A stretch of 64,000 nt of DNA from Methanobacteriota archaeon. Lineage in GTDB: Archaea; Thermoplasmatota; Poseidoniia; Poseidoniales; Poseidoniaceae. Under the pieces are notes generated by a model. That model was not told the DNA's origin. It saw only the letters and a list, made by a program, of their open reading frames with translations, and did not search any database. Position numbers and translations under genes: made by a program. The stretch spans positions 1 to 64,000 of the forward strand of contig PBGP02000017.1 in assembly GCA_002720095.2 (NCBI GenBank). Direction: 5' to 3'. Shown here piece after piece: positions 17,333 through 26,200 of the stretch (its first letter is position 1; the number at the start of each line of letters is the position of its first letter).

Positions 17333-18607
17333 TCAAGTCCCGGCTGAAAAATCACTGAGGTATTCAATTTGCTCAGCTGTTAAGGTATCGATAGATTTAC
17401 CCTCTGATATTAGTTTCAGATTCGCTAATTCAGAATCTTGTTGTTTTGAAATATCATAGACAATGTTCTGGTAAGACTTCGCTTCAGATGCCAATCTGCA
17501 TAACGAAAGGAACTGATTAGCAAACGACATATCCATCACTTCTGATGGGTGACCTTCTGCAGCAGCCAGATTAACTAAACGACCACGTGCTAACAAATAT
17601 ACTGATTTTCCATTTTCCAATACAAACTCTTCATTATCAGTTCTAATTGTTCTTATTGATTTAGCCATATCTTCTAAATCTGAAATATTAATTTCACAAT
17701 CATAATGTCCTGTGTTGCATACAATCGCTCCATTTTTCATAGACTTGAAGTGTCGACCTGTCAAAACGTCAATCATTCCTGTTGCAGTACAAAATATATC
17801 ACCTATTTTGGCAGCTTCATCCATTTTCATCACTGAAAAACCATCCATGTGAGCTTTTAATGCAGCCAAAGGATCTACTTCTGTAATAATTACATTTGAA
17901 CCCATACCCCTAGCTCTAATTGCAACTCCTTTTCCACAATGTCCATACCCCGCAACAACAAAAGTTTTTCCTGCTAACAGAACCGATGTTGCACGAAGTA
18001 TTCCGTCCAATGTGGATTGACCCGTACCGTGAACATTATCAAAATCCCATTTAGTCACAGCATCATTCACAGCAATCACAGGGTACTGTAACTCACCAGC
18101 ATTACCCATTGCTCTTAATCTGTGTACACCAGTAGTAGTTTCCTCAGTTCCACCAATTATTTCATCTAAACAGTCTTTTCTTTCTGAATGAACTCTATAA
18201 ATTAAATCAGCACCGTCATCTAAAGTTAGGGTCGGTTTTAACTCTAAAGTCTTATCAATACACCAATAAAAATCTTCTACGGATTGACCATGCCAAGCAT
18301 AGATTGAATATCCTTCGTTTGCCAACCATGCTGCTACCTCATCTTGGGTAGATAAGGGATTACAACCAGACCATGAGATTTCAGCTCCTGCTGCGACAAT
18401 TGTCTCAATCAAAACTGCTGTTTCTTTAGTAACGTGTAAGCACCCAGCAACCCTCATCCCTTCTAACGGTCTTTCCTTAATTGCATTATTCTTTAACTGT
18501 GATAAAACAGGCATTCTACTTCTAGCCCAATCTACTAAATCTTTACCTTTATTAGCTAATTTAATGTCTTTAATCTTGTAATTAGTCCCCTCATCCATCT
18601 TCTTCAC
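17333..18607 (-). CDS. ahcY: Adenosylhomocysteinase (S-adenosylhomocysteine hydrolase)
   Basis: Splits S-adenosylhomocysteine into adenosine and homocysteine, relieving product inhibition of methyltransferases. The 424 residues fit the family. Marks: CLHVTKETAVLIETIVAAGAE, TLDDGADL, the substrate region GTEETTTGVHRL near 154, AVNDAVTKWDFDN near 180, the NAD-binding VAGYGHCGKGVAIRARG near 218 and NTGHYDCEI near 300. The start could be ATG 18607 or the ATG three codons later (MKKMDEG). It is convergent with the TPR membrane protein (4 bases between stops) and lies downstream of the giant surface protein gene. Confidence 0.96.
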   Translation of the reverse strand: MKKMDEGTNYKIKDIKLANKGKDLVDWARSRMPVLSQLKNNAIKERPLEGMRVAGCLHVTKETAVLIETIVAAGAEISWSGCNPLSTQDEVAAWLANEGYSIYAWHGQSVEDFYWCIDKTLELKPTLTLDDGADLIYRVHSERKDCLDEIIGGTEETTTGVHRLRAMGNAGELQYPVIAVNDAVTKWDFDNVHGTGQSTLDGILRATSVLLAGKTFVVAGYGHCGKGVAIRARGMGSNVIITEVDPLAALKAHMDGFSVMKMDEAAKIGDIFCTATGMIDVLTGRHFKSMKNGAIVCNTGHYDCEINISDLEDMAKSIRTIRTDNEEFVLENGKSVYLLARGRLVNLAAAEGHPSEVMDMSFANQFLSLCRLASEAKSYQNIVYDISKQQDSELANLKLISEGKSIDTLTAEQIEYLSDFSAGT

Positions 18608-18625
18608 CTATGTCGATTGTTTGGC

Positions 18626-21600
18626 TCATTTAAACCTATCAGCAAATTGCATTGCATAGGCTCTAGCTTGGGATTCAGGATAACCTTGAGAAATTAGCTG
18701 CTGAATATATGCTTCCATTTTGGGATTGGTTGCTTGGGCTGATGACTGCACAGATGCCGATTGAAGATTTGGAGTAGCAACACCTGCAGTAGCAGCCTGC
18801 CTTTGTGAGAACTGAGCTTGAGCGTAGCTTCGTGCAGTTTCTTCTGGATAACCTTGAGCTACCAATTGTTGTACATATACTTCCACTTCATCTATTTCAT
18901 GGAAATTACCTCCAAAACTACCCTCATCTGAATCTCCTCTTCTTCTAACAAATAACAATGTTAAAATTAGTGTCATTATAATAAAAACTCCTATACCTCC
19001 GAATAAAATCAATGAGTTAGCAGTATTACTGGATTGTGTGTCAGTATTAGAATTCGTACCTTCATTGATACTCTCATCTTCATCTGATTCATCTATTAGA
19101 TTATTCACTAAACTAATCGTGAAACTTTCTGATAAATCATAACTCTGACCTTCAGTTACTCTTATGTAAATTGTTATGGTATTACTAGTGTCAATATCTC
19201 CATAAGAATTCGTAATATTTAATCTAAAGTTAGATTTTGAACCAATTTGGTTCTCTGAGCTTGCTGCATAAGTTCCAGCTGTTTGCATCTTTGCTTTATC
19301 AGCGGTAACTAATGTTTTAGGATCCATGGTAGATACCTCGATATAAACACCCTGTGATTCCACTCCACCAGTAATTGATACGGTAAATTCCAAAAATTCA
19401 TCAGAATTTTCTGTTTCATCTAATGTACATGGGTTATTTTTCTGAACCCCGCATGAGATTGAATCTTCATATTCCCAAGTTGGTGGTTCATCTACTAAAT
19501 CTGGAGACACAACTTGGAAGTAAATTCTGGAAGTTTGGCTAGGATTCATAGCATTATCATATACAATCAAATCAAACCAAATTAACGAATCCTCGAATGA
19601 CGTATCCTTGTCCTTGGTTACATTGAAGAATTGGTAATTAAAATAAGGTGAGGCCCTATTATTATTAGGGTCGTCTGGTGATTCAATTTCTCCGTATACT
19701 CTAATATCCTTAAACTGGGAGTATTTCAGTGGATAATCATTAACTATCCTCCACTCGTAATATGTAATCCCAGTTCCCTGTCCAACCCAGTCCAAATCCT
19801 TACTCAATCCTGCATCAAAATAAACGCGTACTCCAGTCTCTGATTTGTAATTTGAATCAATGTCATCTGGTAAAATAATTTGATAAACATCTCTAGGTAC
19901 TCCCCTGAAGTCTTTAGTTGGGAATTCTGGATGCGTGATTACTTCTGCAGAATTTGTTTTTTCATCGTCCTCATTTGACCAATCTATATTAAATTCTGCA
20001 ATAGGTTTTTCTGTGTCAGCATTAACATCGTCAGTAACAATTTGAATGAATAATTTTCTACCATGCCCCTCGTTATCGTAAAGATACAAAGAAATATTCC
20101 ATGTTGCTCCTTGATTACATTCATAAGTGACAGATATTGTTGGTTCGCATAGTAATGGAGTTACGCTGCCAGAATTAATAACTAATGACGGGTTTTTATT
20201 AGCTTCGTCTGGATACAAATCATTGTTCCAATCTGTAGGTCCTTCTATTACCCAATTAGCATTTAATCCCTGTAGATTTGAAAAATAAGACAGCTCTAAT
20301 TGTGTGTTGCTCTTTATGTAATAAATTTCATAATCTCTCTCCTGTGAAATCTGTGAGAAGTCATATCCTTGATCTTGACAAACCTGTATGTTTAATCTTC
20401 CACACGGTTCATATCCATCCACTTTAAGTCCGAAACTCTCTCCAAAACTTCCGAAATTTGAATATTCAGTAACTTGATAATTTAGCATATTGGATAATAA
20501 TTTGTTAGATTTAGTTTCTACATCAATTGTAGTTGCAATTAATCCACCATCACCGATATTACAAATTGCTAATAAGCTATTAAATCTATTTTCTGTTCTG
20601 TGTTTAATTACATTTTGAAATGTTCCATCACCAACTAGTGAGTCCCTACAGTTTCCTAATGGAACTGTAGAAAGTGCTCCTCGCATAGTAGTGTCTTGAT
20701 CAATTAAAGATTGGGTATTTAATACTGAATCTGCGACATATGATATCTTCGAATTACCAACGTTTTCTTTCCAATTCTCCATATCGGAGACATTAAAACC
20801 ATCTAAAATAGGATGGAATTTCTCACCAATCACAACATCTGAATATTGCACAAAGTGTTTTGATGAAGTATTATCGATATCCGCTCTATTAGATACCGTA
20901 ATTCCTAGGGGCAATCTTCCACCCGTTGTGGACTGGTAATACTGCTGATATGGACCTAAGTGCATTTCAATCGTTCCTCCTGAATTCATGAAACCTTCGA
21001 ATGTGCTTTTCTCTTCATTTATTTTTTCTGCAAATAATTGTGCTGTTTCATCTGTTTGATAAGGCAATAATATTTTCTCGTAACCATTAGCTCCGTTTAC
21101 AGATGTTGACAACCAGTTATTGTTTAGGTATGTATCCCAATCTCTCGACATTGTAAACTGAGTGTAAGTCATACTATCGTTTTCTAAGGTTTGAATAACA
21201 TTGGGAAGATGCCCAGAAATTGAATTTGAAAGTATTAAAATATCAATTTGATTCGAAAAAGTCGCTGTGAAATTTGGATCGTTGCCACTGACTCCACCTC
21301 CAACTAGGTACGATTTAAATCCAACTCTGTATTCTTTTCCACTTTCCCAACCAATGAATATTGGGAATTCTATGGTTTCTACCTCACCAGGCTTTAATTC
21401 ATAAGCAGTCGTTGTAGATTGATTAAATACCATTTGATTAGTGTCAGTTTCAATAACTTCTAGATTAAATACATAGTTCCCTGCTAAAACGCCGTTTTGA
21501 ACTTGGGCGCTGAATTCATGATTAGCTACTTCATCAATTGGATATATGCATTTGTAAGAATCCTCCACACACTTAAGGTAGTTTGGAGGTAAGATTGTTA

Positions 21601-24600
21601 GTTGTACATTCTCAATATTGAATGTTGCTCTAGTTCTATTGTTCTCAATGGCGACAATCTCTTCCTCACCAAACCATGAAGTAGAAGGTGTTGTGTTATC
21701 AAATATGGTGGTTACTTCAAATCTATATACACCTGGATCAAAGTCATGCATTCCAAAATCAATCTCAACTTCTTCTTGTGCATCAACACCGGTAACTGTT
21801 TCTGTGTAGGTCATGTCTGGAACAAAAGTATATTCTTTAACTGAAATATTGTCTATTGCCACACCTAAATAGCCATTATTTTGACCATTGTACCCATCGG
21901 CATTTGATTCAAAATGGAAGGTTAAATCAACATCCGAGGCGCCAGATAATGAAGTGCATTCTGTATAGTAATAACCTCCAATACTAACTGACGTATTTAA
22001 TAGATAAATATGAGTGAAATCAACTGATGTAGATTTAACCTCTCCTCCAGAATTAAACAAGAATTGAGATTCTCTACCATTGTTTGGATCTACAACATCA
22101 CCCAGATATTCAATTTCATCTGAAGAACAATAATTATCGTTGTTATAGTCATTGTACTGCCCATATATAATTCCTGAGAAACGTTCATCAACTCCTATTG
22201 AACCATCTCCATCAACATCTTTTTCCCATTCTATGAAAAGCTGAACTGTATCCTCGTAATTGTAAAAAGATCCGTTGCTGCTAATGTAGTAGTGTGTATC
22301 GGCAAAATACTCAAAGGTTAGTGCTGCATAACTGCCTGCCAAGCCTGACAAGTCAATGTCCGTAATACTCATGTTCTCATCCCAGTCATCACCATAACCA
22401 CTTTGACCGGTTTCTAAAACATCAGGATGGCCAAACCACCAAGCAGAACTACCAATTCTTTTGTCTTCAATTTCACTGTCGTCTATTATGTCTCCTTGAC
22501 CATCATTGTCATCATCAATATGAACATACCTTTGCGGATTCTCAAAAGTTTCTCTACACTCACTATCAGTAGGTCCGCATTTTAGAACAGTGGCACTAGC
22601 ATATAGAATAGTTGCTTCAACATCAAAATCCATCTCTGTATTACCATAATTAGTAACTGTAGCCTTCATAGGTAGTTCTCCTTCAGCGTAAAGCCCACCA
22701 TCCTCGAAGAATTCCACATCAACTACAGCTGGGTCGAAAAGATTCCTAGTTTCAATGAAATACTTCAACTCATTATTTATCTCCTGTTCATTGATCCATG
22801 ATGCATCAGGACTAATTTCGGCACTAATCCTGTATGTTTTTTCATTTTGGAAATCAAATTGTACTTTTTCGTTAATTGTTTCTCCAGGTTCGAGGTTGCT
22901 AACCGTAACTGGTTGATTATCATCGTATATGTTACTGAAAGACGTTTGTTGTTTGGTAATTGACAAATTGTCAAAAGCAAAACCATCTAGACCAGACCAA
23001 AAAGTCTCGTTTTCATAACCAATGCTCCCTTGATATCCACTTCTAAATCTAAATCTTATATCTACAACATCTCCAGCCCAATTTGACAAATCAAATTCGC
23101 CTAATCCCTCTGCAGTATAAGATTGCCAACCGTAATGAGTTCCACCGTAAACACCACTTGCAGTTCCTGGAGAAAATCTTTCCGCATCTCCATTAATTAT
23201 TTGATTCAGGACCCTATCATTATCAAATCCACCCCATTGTGCCACTGTAGCTGGGCAATAATCATCTAAAATTGCCATGAATGGACAAGAAATTGGTTGC
23301 CAACCTGAATCGTCTTTCTTAATCTCGATAAATCCTGTATCGTCATAGACCCAATACAATGCGAAAAAACCATTACCCGCATTGCCTAAACCTGAATAAT
23401 CATAGGAACCAAATAAGTCTAAACTTAACCAAGCTCTATCTGCCCCTGTTAGATCAATATCATTTAGAACTACGGCTTCATCCCAATTCGCTTCATATCC
23501 TGTCCATGAAGTTCCTGAGGAATTTTCTAATGTACTTCCCACCCAGTAAAAGTCGGTAGGGTTATTACCTTCCCAATTAGCTTGGTATGAATTATTGTTG
23601 GGCTCTTCGCCATCATCTGATGAACCTGTAATTGTTTCTGTCTCAATATGCCAATTCATAGATTCTGACTCAAGGTACTGTTCATTAGTCCAAGTACATC
23701 CTCCACCACAACCAACTGATTCTTCTGAACCGTCAAAATTATTCGCATAAACAGTTGAATTTGTGCTTAATGATGTATTAATTTCATCAATCTTAACTCC
23801 TAAATTGAAAGTACCCGATAATTCTTCCATACCTCCATTCAATAGTGTAATGTTTACGTCCCTATTACCTTCTCCTACAATTCCGTAGTAAGCATCGGTA
23901 GGTCCGATATCTATGTCTTCTATTGCTAAATCCTTGTAATCCATTTCTATGACAGTGATGTGATCATATTGACCATTCCAACCACGACTTTCAGCCCAAT
24001 AATATGGATTTCCCCAAGCATAATCCGCGTATCCAACTACGATATCAGGAGCACTATTTGAAGTACCTACAAATTGATCCACAGTGGCAAAAGATGCTCG
24101 AGTACCAACATCGTAGGAAAGTGGATCTTTGTAGCCATTAGATTTTGACAGTACTACTTGGACCGTGGATATTGTGTCGAAGTAATATTCAGTACCTTGC
24201 TGACCAGAAGAAGAAGTATACTCAAATCCTTCTAATAGAGTAGGAATAATGAAGTCAGGTTTGTTATCATTATTTAGTTCTGAGATGGCCAGAGAAAATG
24301 CAACATGTGGACCGAAAAATTGCTTTTGTACTGACGACCATGCCCCTGTACCAGATCGTGTAACATATGAGATGTTTTCAGAATTTTCATCCGTCATTGC
24401 AACCGTATCAATTACTCCATCTTCATCGATATCAGCTATTGCAAAACCTCCATAATCAGTATTTAAAGTGACTTCTACAGGATTATTTGTGGATACCCCG
24501 TTCTGTTGAGTTGTAGCGTCAGCAGGGAATCTACCTTGGCCGTTAGTTCCCTGATTTCCTAAAGTACAATCATATTCAACAACTGTAACATTATCTGAGC

Positions 24601-25411
24601 TACCAGCATTAGTTAATTGACCTTGTGAATAATCTACTCCATAACCCCGAATAAGCCAAATATCATTATCCACACAATCAGCTGGATTTGTTTGACCTGT
24701 AACTGGATCAACACTGAGTGGTTCACCCTTATCTCCAATGTAAAATTCTGTAAATGTAAAGGTTGATGATTGTCCTAAAGCAGTAAGTTCTCTGTCGAAA
24801 AGTAATGGGTTAGGTCCTGGATAAACAATTATGTTTTGAGATGACAAGTCTGATGCTAATTCTAATACTGCAATATCGTCATTACCATCTACATCAAAAT
24901 CTCCAACCTTAACATCAAATACGTAAAAATGTGTAAACCTTTCACCTATTGTAAACGTTCGTGTATTGCAACCATCATTGTTTAAAATTGTGATATTTCC
25001 TGGTTGTGGTGGTTGATTAAATGGTAAGTTAGCTTGCCAAATCACTATATCAGCAGGGCCATCTGCATTATTTTTAATTTCAACTTTATCTGCAAAAGCT
25101 ATATCTGTCCAATCTGCATCATCTGGGTCTGCGTTAGAAATCCAAATATCAGTTCTTTCAGAAAAATCACCTGTTCCATCATTCCACAAAACTGTCATTC
25201 TGTGAGAGAAATCAGTAGCTATGGCTAAATCTTTATGTCCATCACAATCAAAATCTGCAATGGCTATATCGGTAGGATTGTAATGTGTTGTATATTGTCT
25301 GGACACAGAGGCCCCTGCAAAATCTATTACTGCTACGGTTGATAATAACATTATCAAAACTAATGAAATGCTTCTAAAACGCTTGCTGCCAAGATGGTGT
25401 TCTTTAATCAT
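18626..25411 (-). CDS. Giant FG-GAP surface protein with cytosolic tandem UBA-like tail
   Basis: 2261 residues. A signal sequence (about 12-33) is followed by FG-GAP/VCBS beta-propeller repeats with calcium-type loops (IADFDCDGHKDLAIATDFS, VGDFDVDGNDDIAVLEL, IADIDEDGVIDTVAM, then NDNKPDFIIPTL) in the first 400 residues. A very long region of beta-sandwich, CARDB-like and lectin-like segments follows, with repeated WxGxDxDR-type motifs and cysteine pairs. One membrane helix lies near 2133-2155, followed by RRR. The 100-residue tail holds two copies, 55 residues apart, of a Y-[VI]-Q-Q-L-x2-Q-G-Y-P-E-x2-A-R-x-Y-A motif. Topology is therefore outside body, inside tail. Likely roles are adhesion or binding of particles or polymers. 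It is the largest gene in the window. Confidence 0.85.
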   Translation of the reverse strand: MIKEHHLGSKRFRSISLVLIMLLSTVAVIDFAGASVSRQYTTHYNPTDIAIADFDCDGHKDLAIATDFSHRMTVLWNDGTGDFSERTDIWISNADPDDADWTDIAFADKVEIKNNADGPADIVIWQANLPFNQPPQPGNITILNNDGCNTRTFTIGERFTHFYVFDVKVGDFDVDGNDDIAVLELASDLSSQNIIVYPGPNPLLFDRELTALGQSSTFTFTEFYIGDKGEPLSVDPVTGQTNPADCVDNDIWLIRGYGVDYSQGQLTNAGSSDNVTVVEYDCTLGNQGTNGQGRFPADATTQQNGVSTNNPVEVTLNTDYGGFAIADIDEDGVIDTVAMTDENSENISYVTRSGTGAWSSVQKQFFGPHVAFSLAISELNNDNKPDFIIPTLLEGFEYTSSSGQQGTEYYFDTISTVQVVLSKSNGYKDPLSYDVGTRASFATVDQFVGTSNSAPDIVVGYADYAWGNPYYWAESRGWNGQYDHITVIEMDYKDLAIEDIDIGPTDAYYGIVGEGNRDVNITLLNGGMEELSGTFNLGVKIDEINTSLSTNSTVYANNFDGSEESVGCGGGCTWTNEQYLESESMNWHIETETITGSSDDGEEPNNNSYQANWEGNNPTDFYWVGSTLENSSGTSWTGYEANWDEAVVLNDIDLTGADRAWLSLDLFGSYDYSGLGNAGNGFFALYWVYDDTGFIEIKKDDSGWQPISCPFMAILDDYCPATVAQWGGFDNDRVLNQIINGDAERFSPGTASGVYGGTHYGWQSYTAEGLGEFDLSNWAGDVVDIRFRFRSGYQGSIGYENETFWSGLDGFAFDNLSITKQQTSFSNIYDDNQPVTVSNLEPGETINEKVQFDFQNEKTYRISAEISPDASWINEQEINNELKYFIETRNLFDPAVVDVEFFEDGGLYAEGELPMKATVTNYGNTEMDFDVEATILYASATVLKCGPTDSECRETFENPQRYVHIDDDNDGQGDIIDDSEIEDKRIGSSAWWFGHPDVLETGQSGYGDDWDENMSITDIDLSGLAGSYAALTFEYFADTHYYISSNGSFYNYEDTVQLFIEWEKDVDGDGSIGVDERFSGIIYGQYNDYNNDNYCSSDEIEYLGDVVDPNNGRESQFLFNSGGEVKSTSVDFTHIYLLNTSVSIGGYYYTECTSLSGASDVDLTFHFESNADGYNGQNNGYLGVAIDNISVKEYTFVPDMTYTETVTGVDAQEEVEIDFGMHDFDPGVYRFEVTTIFDNTTPSTSWFGEEEIVAIENNRTRATFNIENVQLTILPPNYLKCVEDSYKCIYPIDEVANHEFSAQVQNGVLAGNYVFNLEVIETDTNQMVFNQSTTTAYELKPGEVETIEFPIFIGWESGKEYRVGFKSYLVGGGVSGNDPNFTATFSNQIDILILSNSISGHLPNVIQTLENDSMTYTQFTMSRDWDTYLNNNWLSTSVNGANGYEKILLPYQTDETAQLFAEKINEEKSTFEGFMNSGGTIEMHLGPYQQYYQSTTGGRLPLGITVSNRADIDNTSSKHFVQYSDVVIGEKFHPILDGFNVSDMENWKENVGNSKISYVADSVLNTQSLIDQDTTMRGALSTVPLGNCRDSLVGDGTFQNVIKHRTENRFNSLLAICNIGDGGLIATTIDVETKSNKLLSNMLNYQVTEYSNFGSFGESFGLKVDGYEPCGRLNIQVCQDQGYDFSQISQERDYEIYYIKSNTQLELSYFSNLQGLNANWVIEGPTDWNNDLYPDEANKNPSLVINSGSVTPLLCEPTISVTYECNQGATWNISLYLYDNEGHGRKLFIQIVTDDVNADTEKPIAEFNIDWSNEDDEKTNSAEVITHPEFPTKDFRGVPRDVYQIILPDDIDSNYKSETGVRVYFDAGLSKDLDWVGQGTGITYYEWRIVNDYPLKYSQFKDIRVYGEIESPDDPNNNRASPYFNYQFFNVTKDKDTSFEDSLIWFDLIVYDNAMNPSQTSRIYFQVVSPDLVDEPPTWEYEDSISCGVQKNNPCTLDETENSDEFLEFTVSITGGVESQGVYIEVSTMDPKTLVTADKAKMQTAGTYAASSENQIGSKSNFRLNITNSYGDIDTSNTITIYIRVTEGQSYDLSESFTISLVNNLIDESDEDESINEGTNSNTDTQSSNTANSLILFGGIGVFIIMTLILTLLFVRRRGDSDEGSFGGNFHEIDEVEVYVQQLVAQGYPEETARSYAQAQFSQRQAATAGVATPNLQSASVQSSAQATNPKMEAYIQQLISQGYPESQARAYAMQFADRFK

Positions 25412-25516
25412 GTCTAGTCACTACGATGGCGTATGTAAATCGTTATTATCCCTTTGGGTTTATAGTTATAAAATTCACATCCCTCTTTTAAATTAATTAA
25501 AATAAAAGCAATTGAT

Positions 25517-26164
25517 TTATGAGTTCATCCATGATGGTACAGGTCCAAAAAATATTTCGCTTCCTGCTATCTTTTTCATTAATTTACCCATTCTATACAA
25601 CTTTTCTAACCATAATTCTAATTCCATCCCTTCCATCTCAGATAGTTTATCGGAAGCTACAGCTTCAATGTGATCAAACGGTAGCGATGTTGCTCCAAAT
25701 TGGTTTAAAGCTATTTTAAATAATTCTGCGAGCCATGCTTCTGACATTGGATTAAGTACCAAAGGTCCAGATTTAGGTTCTGGAGATGGTAATTTATCAA
25801 ATTCTCTCGCTAAATCCTCCATTGTTGGATTTTCCTGTGACACTGCTCCATAATTTTCAAGTTTAGAATCTATATCTAGGCTTCCTACTGGACGAAGAAT
25901 AATTGGAATTCTAGAAGGATTTGGATCAGGACCCATATTGACAACATTTCCATCCTCCAATATCAAAGATTCGTTTTCAAGGCTTGAAATTTCAAATATT
26001 TCATTACTTGTGATAGATTGCAACCAACCTTTTTCGTCTAAATTCAATTCTGTGATTAGTCTTTTCACCCAAGCAGATTCTCCTTCGATAACTACTTCAA
26101 TATCTTCTTCAATATCTTGGTAAACATACCTAACAGCCCCTGAGATTTCGGTCTGCACGTGCAC
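25517..26164 (-). CDS. Conserved-looking protein of unknown function
   Basis: 215 residues, acidic, no signal or membrane helix. The N-terminal 60 residues (YVYQDIEEDIEVVIEGESAWVKRLITEL) look like a small alpha/beta domain; a Pro-rich linker near 118-128 is followed by a helical C-terminal domain with WLAELFKIALNQFG and MELELWLEKLYRMGKLMKKI, ending GPVPSWMNS. I do not recognise the family. It sits between aconitase and the giant surface protein on the same strand, with 36 and 105 bases of spacing. Confidence 0.7.
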   Translation of the reverse strand: MHVQTEISGAVRYVYQDIEEDIEVVIEGESAWVKRLITELNLDEKGWLQSITSNEIFEISSLENESLILEDGNVVNMGPDPNPSRIPIILRPVGSLDIDSKLENYGAVSQENPTMEDLAREFDKLPSPEPKSGPLVLNPMSEAWLAELFKIALNQFGATSLPFDHIEAVASDKLSEMEGMELELWLEKLYRMGKLMKKIAGSEIFFGPVPSWMNS

Positions 26165-26200
26165 GGATTTATCATCAATTATTTATAACTATAATATTGA

